From: [Phialemoniopsis] sp. UDSM-2020
Taxonomy: Eukaryota > Ascomycota > Sordariomycetes > Thyridiales > Thyridiaceae
Length of the DNA: 64,000 nucleotides
Reading direction: 5' to 3'
NCBI GenBank assembly: GCA_018873225.1
Contig: JAEILZ010000005.1
Coordinates: 3,844,001-3,908,000 of the forward strand
In this document: positions 44,535 to 56,197 of the stretch, in pieces
Layout: each line of letters starts with the position of its first letter
How positions within the stretch are numbered: the first letter of the stretch is position 1
Notes under the pieces: model-generated
Seen by the model: only the letters and a program-made list of their open reading frames with translations
Databases searched by the model: none
What the model was told of the DNA's origin: nothing
Program-made: the position numbers and the translations under genes

Positions 44535-46316
44535 ATGGCCCCCGAAACAACGGATGTTGCGCTCGCGAGCATCGCGGATCGTGAGCTCAAGACAACATGG
44601 CGACAAAACATTCGCTGCATCGTCATCTGCTTCTTGGTGTCCCTCGCCTCCCTGCAGTATGGCGTTGACTTGTCTGTCATCAACGCCGCCCAGGCCATGA
44701 AGGGCTTCTTGATGGTTTTCGGCCATGCCAGCCCCAAGAGCCCGACAGGCTGGGGTATTTCGCCCGAGTTCCAGCAGGCCATCACGAGTATCATGAACGT
44801 CGGTGTGATTGTCGGCTCTTTCTTCATCGAACCAACTGCCAATTTCTTCGGCCGTCGCCGTTCGTTCCTCAGCGGCTCCGTCTTTTGCATCGCCGGCGTC
44901 ACCATTCTGATTGTCTCGACAAACAAGGGCGCTGTCATCTTTGGTCGTTTCCTAGTTGGTATCAGCAATGCCCAGTTCCTGGGTCTTGTTACCATCTACA
45001 TCGCTGAGACCTCGCCTTCGCATCTTCGTGGTGCCCTCACTAGCTTCCAACAACTCACAATCTGTATTGGGACGATCATCGGCACCGTGATTGTCAACGC
45101 AACCCAGAAGATGTCCTCGCGCCTGTCATACCAGATTCCGCTCTTTGTCCTCTATGTCATTCCGGTATTCATGGCTATCCTCGTCTGGTTCATCCCCGAG
45201 TCTCCGCGTTGGCTCATCCTCAAGGACCGCCGCGAAGACGCCCACGCACATCTCGCCAAGCTCCGCGGTGCCAACTTCCCCCGCGAAGTCATCGAGGCCG
45301 AGCTCACCGCCATTCAGGACGCCGTCGAGGCCGAGAAGGAGATGAAGATTAGCAAGCTAGGCGCTCTGCGTCTGATGTTCAGCCCTGCTGAACGCACGCG
45401 CACCCTGCTCACCTTCGCCGCGCTGACCTTCCATGGCGCTTCCGGCTTCCCCTTCATCGCTGGTTACAAGACGTACTTCATCCAGATGTCAGGCTCGCAG
45501 CACCCCTTCACCGACTCTATCATTGTGACCTGCGTCTCCCTTGTCGGTGCTATTGGCGGCGTCTTCCTCAACCGCTGGATCGGCCGTCGCGTCATGCTGC
45601 TCGCGTCCTTTGGCTCGCAGGCCGCCATCATGGCCGTCATCGGCGCCATCTGGACCGCCATGCCGTACACGCAGACGGCGGGCAAGGTCGTGGTTGCCAT
45701 GATCATCATCTACCAGTGCGACTTCTCCGCCGGCTGTGGTCCTCTGGGTTTCATCTGCGCGGGCGAGCTGCCGAGCAATCGCCTCCGTGCTGCTACCTAC
45801 GGCATGGGTAGCGCTATCGGTTTCGTGGCCAACTTCGTCATCTCGCTGACCACACCCTACTTCATTAATCCAGAGTCACTCAATATTGGCGCCAAGAGTG
45901 AGTAGCTCTTGCGAAGTGCATTCTCGAGAAGAAAACCGCTAACAATTACTTCCTTTCTTAGTTGGGTACATCTGGGCTGCTTCAAACTTGGTTACGTTTG
46001 TCTTCGTCTTCTTCTGCTTCCCCGTAAGTGACATCGTAGACCTTTTGAGTTTTATCCACGTCACTGACCCGAAACGTGCAGGAAATCCATCGACGGTCTC
46101 TGGAGAACATCGACGAGATGTTCTACGCAAAGGTCCCTATGCGGAAGTTCAAGGGTACGTATGAACCTAGATACCATTCTCGATGGTGACTAATCCTCTT
46201 TTTCCTTTTTAGAATACCGCTGCACTGGCATTGTCCATCACGATGGTGTCCTCGACCAGAAGGAAGGTGCCCAGGAACTCGAAAACGTCTCCCGACAGCA
46301 GAGCCGTGCCAACTAG
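44535..46316 (+). CDS. MFS transporter, sugar porter family (alpha-glucoside-like)
   Basis: Exons 44535-45897, 45962-46023, 46082-46154 and 46213-46316 give 533 residues. About 12 helices are seen. Motifs are FFGRRRSFLSG, IYIAETSPSHLRGAL, PESPRWLILKDRREDA and CGPLGFICAGELPSNRLRA. The helix 7 consensus QQxxG is replaced by HGASGFPFIAGYK, so classical hexose transport is doubtful. The last three small exons encode the final helix and a hydrophilic tail. Divergence from the sulfatase suggests uptake of a sulfated or other organic substrate; the sugar-porter label comes from family motifs only. Confidence 0.86.
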
Positions 46317-47950
46317 ATCGTGCGCATAACTTCTTCCCATCACATCTATGCAAAGTGAGACCGCTTTTATGGTTGCTGGATGTCGGTACCACAGAAGCTA
46401 TGATGATGGGACGTATATGTGCAGTAGAACATGTAGTGTGATAAGTCAAGCCCTTTGAGTTTGGAGGGCTCAACACATGAAACAAACAATTCTTGTTGTT
46501 CTTTTCTGCTGTGGTAGTGACGTTCCAAAACTGCAAGGTTCAACCCTGTCGTGATCTGACATGCTCCTTCCGGCATCTTCCTAGACCCTTCGGCTCTCCT
46601 CTTGTCATTTGGTATCAAGAACAGTTGAATTCGCAAGCACTTCCCTAGTTTGCAAAGCAGATCCAACAGCCGTAGGGTCATAAGCTACATCACAATGGCA
46701 TTGGAATGCCCAACGCTAAGATTATGTTGTGGGGTGTCGAGTCAGCTGAACTGGACTCGGGGGGCTATTTGTAGTGTCCACCTAGCACTTCGCCAATGCA
46801 ATGCACTGCTTCCCAGAGCACTGTCATTTTAATAGACTTAACTCTGCCCTTAGAAGTTACAGCTTTCAAGGATTTGGCTCGAGAGAGACTCGTTCAGCAT
46901 GCAACATACGGCAATTCCCATATATCTACCACGATGACCATACGTGCGACACATATCCAGCAGAAACTTGGGCTCATTTCGACGGCAAAAATCTGCCTTC
47001 TGTCCGATTTTCGAAGCATACAAAAGCTGGCGGGAATATCTTGACAGCACGACGTCCAGAGTGTGACCGGTGCACAACATGCGAGAAGATAACAGTGTGG
47101 TGCGAGACGTGGTACAACTTTCTGGATCATTCCACTCCGTTGGGTATCAAAACAAATTCCAAGCCGCCAACCTTTTTCATCAGCTCGACCAAGTTGAAAC
47201 CTTCCGCAGTCGGATAAGCTGGCAAAGTCGACGTAACGATTGCTGGTCGGACATTAGAGTCTGATAATTACAATTGGATGGTAATCGAGTCCGGAACGAC
47301 GATGAAACCCTCCAGCCGAATGGATCATCCTTCTCAGCACATACCTTGACAAATCATGGAAAGACAGGGAAGACAAGGCCGTCCATTCTTGTCCTGCGAC
47401 CTGATTGGAGTGTGCATTCCCAACACTAGATCAGTCGTCTCTCCTGCTAACCAGAACTTCTGCTATTACAGAGAGTACCAAGCCTGATAGCTCTGTATCG
47501 ACCGACAAGACATGCCTTCACTGACACTCTGGCGCAATTCTGCAGAGGCCGCCGTTTCTTTGTCCGATCATCAACGATCATTCGAAACAACATCCTAGAC
47601 GACGGGGACGGAACAGCGATTGTCAAGTGGAGAGCCCTTTCGGAAATAGAACCCGGGATTTATAATGTCGATGAAACCGAGCTACAAACACGATGCATAA
47701 TACTGAAAGATAGCGAGTGGGCGGCATGTTCAGAGGCAGAAGTGCTAATCGGAGCACGCTCGGAGTGCGATCGCCTTACAGCAACGAGCCACTTGGCCAC
47801 GACGACGAGGCACAATGGTACATAAGGGAAAGAGTCTTTTTGACAGTGTTGGTCCGGAGGAGCAGTTGAATTAATTGTTTCCTCTGGAAGACGCCGTCAT
47901 TGCAGTCGGGGAGAGATTTCTACTGTCTTGATACAGGAAGACAGACCTAT
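46317..47950. other. Gene-poor interval, 1.6 kb
   Basis: No supported gene. The plus strand has an ATG-less open frame from about 47451 to 47826. It contains GIYNVDETELQ, faintly like the IYNxDExG box of pogo/Fot1 transposases, but nothing around it confirms that. A second open frame at 46801-47217 has no motif. This may be decayed sequence. The last 100 bp are the 3' flank of the minus-strand UGT. Confidence 0.4.
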
Positions 47951-49342
47951 CTACTGCGTAAACTCTATGATTTGTCTCTCCATCGTCGCCATGCATTCCA
48001 TCATTTCGTTTTCCGCCTTCAACTCCATCGCTCTCTCCTTGTACTTCCTGTCAGCCAACACCGCCTCGACACCGGCCTTGATCTGCTCGGCACTGGGCGT
48101 CACCGACTCCAAGTCCCATGCATAACCTGCGTAGACCGCCCTCATGGTCACTTCCTTCTTGTCGAGCACCTCGCCTGCCAGCACCGCCGGCGTACCGTTC
48201 GTCACCGCATGACTTGTTGAACCATAGCCGGCATTGCACACAAACACGTCGGCATAGGGCAAGATTCGGTCGTATGCTAGGAAATCAGTCACTCGCACGT
48301 TTGCGGGGACATCGATACCATCTCCGAGCTTGGCACCCCTGATTCCGAGCGTCACAACAGTGAGGATGTCGTCCCTGCCTCTGAAGGCCTCCATCGTGGG
48401 CACGATCAGTTGCTTGTAGTCTACTTCCGCCGTACCTTGCGACACAAACACAATCTTTTTTCCTTCATCCCTCGCACTGTTCGCTACTTCATCCCACCAG
48501 GTCGGCGCCTCGAAGTCGCTGCCTGACACCTTGGGCGGAAGACAGCCTGCGAAACGGAGCTTGGATGGCATGTCGGAGAGTGGATACTCCATGCTTGCGC
48601 TGCACATCTGGAAGCAAGCGTCTGGCGCGGTATACCATGAGCGGAAAGGGTGGCCTGCTGGTATCGTCGTGCATCCAGCGGTAAGTAGTGCGCGCTCAGC
48701 TGCCTCGAAGAGCGGTCTCCAGGGACCTTGGTCTGCCAATCTGTGCAACTCTTTGTTTCGTAGGAGACAAGCCCGTGACGTATCGAACGGCAGGCCCATG
48801 GAGAATGGCGCCGTGTCGATACTTGGAAAGGAGATGTTCACCGCTGCGATGCCGATGGTTTTGGGAAACGTCTTGAAGCCCTTGGGTACTGGTCGTCCAA
48901 ACGCAAATGGCAGTACATTCATGCTACAGAGCTCATGGACAATGATTATCTGGCGGTCTGGGTTGCGTTCCCTCAGCTTCACGAGCGTATCTTCAAGAAG
49001 CTGGGTTCTAACGGGCAACGTGTTGTAGAGAAAATTGGTCAAGCCATGTACAAAGAGTGAGACGCGTAGATCTGTGATGGCCCTCCCTGCCGCCATTACG
49101 GCTTCTGGATCTGGAACGGGGTCAAGCATGGAAGGTACAACGCTGAACTCGGCGCCCATCGAGAGAATGTCGGCTTCGAACTGCGATCCGGCATGGAAGT
49201 GGACCGGGTAGCCTCGTTCGATCATGGAGGATGCGATGGTGATGAGTGGGTACGTATGCCCTTCGCCAGGCATTGCTGTGAAGAACAGCAGGGGCTTCTG
49301 GTGTCGCTCAGGCTCATCGTGGGAGCGTGCGGAGACTGCCAT
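47951..49342 (-). CDS. Soluble UDP-glycosyltransferase (GT1)
   Basis: Single exon, 463 residues. GT-B fold: N-terminal LLFFTAMPGEGHTYPLITIA, with the usual catalytic-region histidine (GEGH). The C-terminal nucleotide-sugar domain has KKIVFVSQGTAEVDY and ADVFVCNAGYGSTSHAVTNG, where the usual HGG is CNAGYGS, as in MGT/EryCI-like glycosyltransferases. There is no membrane anchor, unlike the other UGT at 26647-28329. Natural acceptors of this class are often phenolic or macrolide-like small molecules. It is 546 bp downstream of the NRPS-like synthetase on the same strand, so glycosylation of that enzyme's product is plausible. Confidence 0.87.
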   Translation of the reverse strand: MAVSARSHDEPERHQKPLLFFTAMPGEGHTYPLITIASSMIERGYPVHFHAGSQFEADILSMGAEFSVVPSMLDPVPDPEAVMAAGRAITDLRVSLFVHGLTNFLYNTLPVRTQLLEDTLVKLRERNPDRQIIIVHELCSMNVLPFAFGRPVPKGFKTFPKTIGIAAVNISFPSIDTAPFSMGLPFDTSRACLLRNKELHRLADQGPWRPLFEAAERALLTAGCTTIPAGHPFRSWYTAPDACFQMCSASMEYPLSDMPSKLRFAGCLPPKVSGSDFEAPTWWDEVANSARDEGKKIVFVSQGTAEVDYKQLIVPTMEAFRGRDDILTVVTLGIRGAKLGDGIDVPANVRVTDFLAYDRILPYADVFVCNAGYGSTSHAVTNGTPAVLAGEVLDKKEVTMRAVYAGYAWDLESVTPSAEQIKAGVEAVLADRKYKERAMELKAENEMMECMATMERQIIEFTQ

Positions 49343-49888
49343 GTTCCCTGTGATTGAAGACTCTAGAATGCAAGTCGATGATATCGCGCAGAAGACAAAT
49401 CTTGAAAGCGAGGTGCTTGAATGCAGTGCTGTCCACGTCTCGTGACCTCAAAGTACTCGTCCATGGCAATGTTCGTAATCCATACTTGTTGTTTATCTGT
49501 ATGCATTAGGTCTCACACTGGTCAACACGTGGCTGATGTAACGTTACCGCTGACCTTTGGCGATTTTCCAAACCTTTGGAAGAAAGAACTATCTCTTTTT
49601 CAATCATTGCAGTATCAATAGTCTTGAAATCTTATTGTTTCAATTTAGCTGATCATAAGTCTTGACACCCTTCTGGTAGTATTACGTGGGGGTTCAGTTG
49701 CACACAAAAATTAGTCTCAACGTCTTTCGTTCTGATCATTGACAAAAGGTCCTTTGCCAGAGTGAAATCCAATGTATATAGAAAAACAAATACGACAAGT
49801 AGTGCTAATCTGTCTATGTCTTAGTTGGAATCGTTGAGACGAAATCTCAGTTTTGTGTTATTCAATTCAATTGCTTCCTGTGATCGTA
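49343..49888. other. Spacer between UGT and NRPS-like gene
   Basis: A 546-bp A+T-rich spacer that contains the UGT promoter and the 3' end of the synthetase transcript. No gene or RNA feature was recognised. Confidence 0.4.
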
Positions 49889-52814
49889 CTAGACACCCCG
49901 TCTCTTCATCGCCCTCTTGAAGATCTTCGCAAAGTCAGCCATGTGCTGCGTGTTTAGCATCTTGGCGTGAATGCCCGGACAGTCCCAAAAGACAGTCTCC
50001 GTGCGACTGAAGTCGGTCCACTTGCCCAACTTATTCTCGCGCCAGTCCTGCCGCCCGTTGGCCGCATATGTCGGAGGATCCGCAACAAAGACGTCCAAAT
50101 TCTCGACCTTGCCCACGGGCTCATACTCTTCGACGTTCACCCTGAAGTTCTCCGCGATGTCGCTGATTAATTCCAACTTGGCATTGTCAATTGCCAACGC
50201 CGTTGCGCGCTCCTTGTCACCTATCTCCAAGATGTACGACAGGGCTTCGGCCCTGGTGCTCATTGCGTGAAGTTTCGGCGTGATATCCACCATGGTTTTC
50301 TCGTCGATTAGTTCCAAGAAGAAGGCAATGTGTAGCAAAACGTCGACCCAGTCCAGACCGCGGATGTAGTGCCGGATATGTGGCGGGTAGTCAATGCTCG
50401 CGAGAAATTTGACCTCTTGTCCCTGGGCCTCGAGCACCTTGCCGACCTCATACGCCAGTGTCGAGCCCAGGGAGTAGCCAGCGATGGCGTACGGCCCCTC
50501 GGGCTGCGTCTTCCGGATGTGCGCGGCGTAGGTGTCGGCCGTCTCCTGAATGGAAGTGAAAAGACGCTCGTTAGGGTTGTAGCCGCGCGTGCGGATGGCG
50601 TAGACAGGCCGCGTGGAGAAGTGGGCGGCCAGGGCAATGAACACGAGGATGTCGCCTGATCCGGGGTGGATGCAGAAGAGCGGCGTCTTTGAGCCCTGGC
50701 GCTGCAGTGGGACAATGGGGTCGTAGACGATCGGTTTTGAAAGCAGAGAGTCAATGGCGGCGGAGATTGCGGCAATGGTTGGCCTACACGGTGGTCAGTC
50801 GCGGTGCAGTGATGTAGCAATGTGAGTGGACTTACTCTGTGAGGAGGACAGATATTGGAATATCAACTTCAGCAGCAAGAGCTTTCTGGAGCAGTGCTTT
50901 CAGAGTGATAAGGTTGAAAGAATCCACACCAAGCTCAAAGATGGATGCCTTCATGCTAATCTCTACAGCAGATATCTTGAGTAAATCGGCAAGCACAGTC
51001 TGCACCGCCTTTTCGGTCTTACTCTCTGCCTCCTGCCATATACTTGCCCGATGACGCTCAAGAGATGCAGCGTCGTCTACCTGGAAAGATGCGTAATCTC
51101 CCTTTTCGAACGCAGCCCGAACTTTAGTCCGGGAAATCTTGCCAAGTGATGATTTCTCGAGGAGTTGGATTGGCAGAGGGATGAGATGATCAGCCTTCTT
51201 GCCACAAATGTGCGACACAGTCTTGGAGATGGCAGTCGCTGTCTCAAATCGTAAGGCATCATCATCTGCAGGGTAGTTGGGCGAGTAGACGACGCAGATG
51301 TCTTCTGTCGCGGAGTTGGGCTCTCTGTGAGGAAACGCTACCGTGAACGAAGGGACAAGTCCAGTTATCCCCTCCTCTTCGATGGCCGTCTCGATCTCCG
51401 TTGAGCTCCACTTGACGCCGTTGACGATGATTGTGTCTTTGCTTCGCCCTGTAAGATTGAGGTTCCCTTGCTCGTCGATGTAGGCCAGATCCCCAGTCTC
51501 AAACCACCCATCTGCAGTGAAAGAGGCCTGGGTGGCTTCGGGGTTGTTGAAGTAGTGGTCAAACAGCACGGGGCCAAAGACTTGCAAGTGACCGGTCTCA
51601 CCTGCCTTAGCGGGGCCAGTCTCGTCGAGCTTCATCACTCGCATTTCGAGGCCTTGAATGCAGGTGCCGAGGCTGGCGAACTCGAGACTCCTCGCGAGAT
51701 CATGAGAAGGACAGGCCTTGGAGTAGATAGATCCCGCGCAAGTCTCGGTCATACCAAATCCGGGGCGGATGACCTCACCCTGAATCCCAAAACGTCCAAA
51801 CTCTTGTGTGAGTGCATCACAGGTTGCGACGACATTGGACTCGCCACCAGAGATGAAGGCGCGAAGATGGGATAGATCAGCCTTGAAGGGAAGTCCCGCA
51901 GTGATGAGACTGTCGAGGACCTTGGTGAGGAAGAAATTGGGGGCAAAGGTGTAAACGACTTTGTGCGTGTCTAATAGTCGCACGAAGTTCAGAGGGTCCT
52001 GCAGCATCTCTGAAGCAGGCACGTGAACTTGATCACTACTCAGACTCATTGCGTGGAGGTGAACTTCGGTCAAGCTTGCAACATGGTCCAGACCGATCCA
52101 GTTCAGGAAGACATCCCCTGACTTTGTGCCGTGATGTTCACTCTTGCCCTTGACAGCGGCGACGAGCTGGCCATGACGGAGTGGTACAGCTTTGGCATTG
52201 CCGGTTGACCCAGAGGTAAGCATGAGTACGGCTGTCTCATCTTTCCTCTTGAGAGCAGCTGGTGTGGCAGTGCCGTCATGATTCTCGGACGGTATGAAAG
52301 ACTCGACGGCATGAATTGACAGCTCCTCCACCCCCAGAAACTCTGGGATGAGTTTCGTCGTGGTAAGAACAACAGGTTGGTTCAACAGGGTCTGAAGGTG
52401 GAGCAGATGCTTCTTCCGCTGGGCTGGATCTGCCACGAAAGGGGTGGAAATGGCTGGTAGATATCCCCCAAGTGTACACGCCCAGAACCAGACAATGTTC
52501 TCAAACTGGCTGTCAAAGTGAAGGAGGATGATGGAGTGTTGAGATATCCCGTTGATACTATGCAGGAGCCGCGACTTGTCTTTTGCCTCTTCGAGGAGTT
52601 GGGCGTATGTTAGACGAAGAGGTGAGGAAGCCACGGTGCCCGGTGCGTAGTAAATAAGTCCTGCATCACTAGCTGCTGCCCGGGCCAAAAGCTGGGAAAG
52701 ATTTTGAACCAGATCTGTCGGCGAGTCATCGATAGAAGTCTTAGTGGCTTTGTGAGGGACATGCTCCAGTTGGGGCACTGGCTCAGGCGAGTCTTCCAAT
52801 CTGTGAGGCGCCAT
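49889..52814 (-). CDS. NRPS-like synthetase, A-T-TE (aryl-pyruvate type)
   Basis: Two exons, 52814-50836 and 50783-49889, give 957 residues with adenylation, thiolation and thioesterase domains. A-domain motifs: LMLTSGSTGNAKAVPL (A3), GFGMTETCAGS (A5), WFETGDLAYIDEQG (A7), GRSKDTIIVNGVKW (A8) and LEKSSLGKISRTK with the catalytic Lys (A10). The T domain is FELGVDSFNL with the phosphopantetheine Ser near 632. The TE has PLFCIHPGSGD and nucleophile GYSLGS (Ser near 764), with a late His in CPGIHAKML. Without condensation or reductase domains, this layout is that of atromentin, terrequinone, furanone and dioxolanone synthetases, which couple two aryl-alpha-keto acids. The substrate is unproven. 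Confidence 0.9.
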
Positions 52815-54282
52815 AGTTGCAGTGGTCTATACTCACAATAAGTCACGATGGCACGCGGCAGCACAGTCGCCCTTTATCATAGATAAAGTAGACCCCAAAG
52901 ACGCCCCCGGATTACGCAAAGGGCGCCCACCAACTCTCCGAGACATGCTAGCCCCTTTGTTCCTCACGACACTCTGCACTCTGCTGCAACTACCTCCTAC
53001 TAAGACGTTAGCATTAGAGCCGATGGCCTCCTTTCTCGGAGCTGATACAGCCTATCTTGTCACCCCATCGGACACAAGCATTGGCAAAGGCACATAACTC
53101 TGAAATGTGGATCTCAGTAGCATCGACGGCGAAAGCCATGCTACTGATGCACGACGTCACCTACATTCTGATCCCCGGCGAATACGGAAACGTTGCAATG
53201 CGGGGCCAGCGGTAGTTATGTGGACCGGGCCGGCGCCGGTGTGATAAGCCTGACGTGAGATAGTATCTCGGACCTATGGCAACAGTCCGGAGCAGTGCCA
53301 ACCCAAGACGGCAGTCTTGGTATTGCTGATAGATACAGGCTATGATTCGCCCTTGATTACTATTTACCGAAAGTCTTACGTTGACCTCCAAAGTGCTCTC
53401 AGGTGAGAGGGTCGGTTCCGATTGGGTGGGCAGTACGGCTTGTGTTCTTCACAGTGTTGCCTATATCCTTACATGTAATCGAAAAACATGATCTGCGTAC
53501 ATTGTATGCTCTTTCTTGTACATTGAACCGCAAGCCGTCTTATCCCCCCGCGTGAAAAGAACCTGGGCGACTAAACAGCTCCGCACCGTATTTCGGAAAC
53601 GCGGGGCCGCGCCACACTTTAATTCTACTTGCATGTCGTCCCACAAAAGGATCGAGCACCTTGCCCAATATCCGTATTGAGGTAGGAAGCAGGAGGGGAA
53701 AGGTAACCGTTGCGAGCGCAAGGTATCTTCGTATTCGATAACATTGCTATCTGGTCGCGGCCGAGATCTCGCCAAGACTGGCGATCTTCTTCATCGCAGT
53801 CAGCATTAGAAGTGGATTTTGATTGTTACACCCAATACGACTCAGCCTCAAGATTGACATTCTTGGCCCGTCCTTCCTGGTGGCGACACTATCCTGCTTT
53901 GCCGCTACAACCTGCAGTCCATGGGGTGAATCATTAGGGATATCACCTTCCATATATAGTTCGACTTTATCATTTTCTCGAAATCACGCTACTGCAGTGT
54001 TTGTCTCAGTAATGACAGGTCTGCGAAGTTACTGCATTTCCATCAGAGGGGTGTGCTACTTTGATGAGACACAGTAAATCTGTGCAATAGTCCCCGAAAT
54101 CCGCTCTGACTAGTCTTGCGTTGCTGACTTTGGGCGTACGACAATTTTAATCCCCGATACGACTGCAGGGTAGCGGCTGTCGGTTTCCTGCAAGCTGCTG
54201 TGTATCACCACTAAACGACACCATCACCAAGCAAGACTCACACACCTGAAACCAACGACACCTCTATTCCCTTCCAGCCACC
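52815..54282. promoter_or_regulatory. Divergent region, NRPS-like / glycosyltransferase
   Basis: A stretch of 1468 bp between the NRPS-like ATG (minus) and the DXD-glycosyltransferase ATG (plus). It contains several short ORFs without motifs and A+T-rich blocks around 53450-53520 and 53930-54080. The last 70 bp form a C/A-rich leader with CACCATCACCAAGCAAG before the plus-strand ATG. Confidence 0.45.
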
Positions 54283-55473
54283 ATGATTGCGCCATACTCC
54301 CCACCCGATGGTCTCACCATCATCGACAGTCCGGGTACGCGATCCGACGACGAGATCATCTCGGCCCTGACATCTTATCAGCCAGTCACAAGTGACAAGA
54401 ATGTCTGGGCCTTCTGGCACTCGGGCTGGGACAATCTACGACCCTGGTGCCAGCGGAATGTCATCAATTGGGCCCGACGGCTCGGGCCGCAGTGGACAGT
54501 CCGCGTGCTCGACGACGTGGCCGGGTCCGAGAATCACTTGTCCAAATTTGTCCCGGAATCATACTTCCCCCACGCGTTCAATACCAAAACTATGGTTGGC
54601 CCGCCCCAGCACGTCTCGGATCTTCTGAGGCTACCCCTACTGTACATTCATGGAGGTGTGTGGATGGATGCAGGGATGGTGCTGCTTCGGCACTTGGATG
54701 ACATCTGTTGGAATGCCATTGAGGATCCATCGAGCCCCTATGAGATGGCGGGCATCCTCATGCCGCTACGCCCCGAGGCAGGCACAATGCTGAATGGCTT
54801 TATTGCTACAAAGAAGGAGAACAAGATGATCAAGCGATGGCATGATGTTTACTGCAAGCTATGGGAAGGAAAGACATCAGCAGATGGGTTTTACAAAGAC
54901 GCCCTCTTAGCTCATCTGCCGCCCTTGGAAGTGCAGATCGACAAACTTGGCTGCCCACCTCTGCTCCTCCCGAACGAGGCGCTGGGCGATTACCTGGCGC
55001 ACTTTCTGGCATTCGAGCGTCTTCATCATCTCCAAGACCCTAGTGATGGCTTTGACGGCGCGGACTACTTCGCCAACAAGATCTTCCTTCTTAACGCCGA
55101 GGACCACTTGTACTACGCACAACGTATCACGGGCTGGGATGGACGAAAACAGTACAATATGCTTTGCACCAAGGTCACTCCTGACTCGACCACACAAGAC
55201 AGCTGCAACGAGGCCAAAACTTTTGTAGACAGCGTGCTGAAACACAGCGTCATGATGAAGCTGAGCCATGGCCCGCCGTGCGGGCTGGAGAACTTAGCAT
55301 CCATTTGGGACGAAGAGCAGCACAAGGATGATGACATTGCGGAGAATACCTTTGCTGACTATCTCCGACACGGCAGTGTCCATTGGCAGCAAACCACAGC
55401 TGTGGAACCGGTTCGGTTGCCAAAACCCGCGAAGGTGTACACTGCGGGTGTTTTGGAGCCCATAACCCCGTAA
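54283..55473 (+). CDS. Putative DXD-type glycosyltransferase (Caps_synth/GT32-like)
   Basis: Single exon, 396 residues, no signal peptide or clear membrane helix. The N-terminal sugar-binding region is NVWAFWHSGWDNLRPWCQRN. The catalytic segment SDLLRLPLLYIHGGVWMDAG (residues 112-131) matches the D-x-x-R...GGxWxDx pattern of capsular-polysaccharide synthesis and Och1-like GT32 transferases, with Asp129 as the metal-site candidate. Such fungal cytosolic members are mostly uncharacterised. Here it lies between the A-T-TE synthetase and a P450, both flanked by promoters suitable for co-regulation, so it may glycosylate the same metabolite. A cell-wall role is the alternative. Confidence 0.78.
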   Translation: MIAPYSPPDGLTIIDSPGTRSDDEIISALTSYQPVTSDKNVWAFWHSGWDNLRPWCQRNVINWARRLGPQWTVRVLDDVAGSENHLSKFVPESYFPHAFNTKTMVGPPQHVSDLLRLPLLYIHGGVWMDAGMVLLRHLDDICWNAIEDPSSPYEMAGILMPLRPEAGTMLNGFIATKKENKMIKRWHDVYCKLWEGKTSADGFYKDALLAHLPPLEVQIDKLGCPPLLLPNEALGDYLAHFLAFERLHHLQDPSDGFDGADYFANKIFLLNAEDHLYYAQRITGWDGRKQYNMLCTKVTPDSTTQDSCNEAKTFVDSVLKHSVMMKLSHGPPCGLENLASIWDEEQHKDDDIAENTFADYLRHGSVHWQQTTAVEPVRLPKPAKVYTAGVLEPITP

Positions 55474-56197
55474 ATATTATACGCGTCACATACCATAGGA
55501 ACCTTACAATACACAAGAAACGGAGTACACTCTGGTATGTGACTTGATATGCTCACACTTCACATCCACCCACTTCAAAGGTGAAACGTGCATCTTGCAG
55601 AATGCAATCTCATCTTGCCATTGTAGAATGCAACCCATCGCATGCATAGCAGGTCAGATCAAGGTTAATTTTGCACGCGCCACGGGAGCCCACCCATGCA
55701 AACACAATCCTTATGGGTGGGTTTTCTTCCTGCTATTGGGCGATTGGTTTCCTCCATGCAACCAAATGGGAAGGCTAGTCCTTTGCTAGAAAAAAGGCGT
55801 ACGAATTCACAGGCTTGAGAGGGCTTCTCCTGCATTGGCCCTGTGCTTATCTAGGCAGGTGAGTTGTCCATATTTTCTTGCAATCCCCGATCTAAAGATG
55901 CGACTCGACGCGCGCTAGTTTCCGTGTAAAATGCAACGTTCCTCTGCGTCTTCAGGCTCGTTGCGCCTGTAAGCTTACTGTACCTGTAAGCCTGTGGTAC
56001 ATTTGTCGATCACAGAGATAGGGACTTGGAGAGGGTCGATTTGCATTGGATGTCATCCATTATGAGCGCGTAAAGGTCTCCGTGATAGCCATTGACCATA
56101 CAAAATCCACGGGATTCAAATCTTCATATGTGCAAGACAGGTGAACTGGGAACCAAGCTGTGTGATCAACTCGTTGGTTGACACAGGCACACCCAAA
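55474..56197. other. Spacer before first P450
   Basis: A stretch of 724 bp, mostly unstructured. CCTGTAAGC occurs twice 17 bp apart (about 55966 and 55983). There is a short TGCATTT/AATGCA-rich stretch around 55600-55640. This holds the P450 promoter. No gene was recognised. Confidence 0.4.

Noticed and set aside
46801..47217. 138-residue plus-strand open frame
   Set aside because: Unusual Cys/His composition but no domain, no plausible splice partners and no promoter element.
47451..47826. Relic of a pogo/Fot1-type transposase (IYNVDET)
   Set aside because: Only one short box resembles the family; no ATG, helix-turn-helix, later Asp motifs or terminal inverted repeats found. A profile search would decide.
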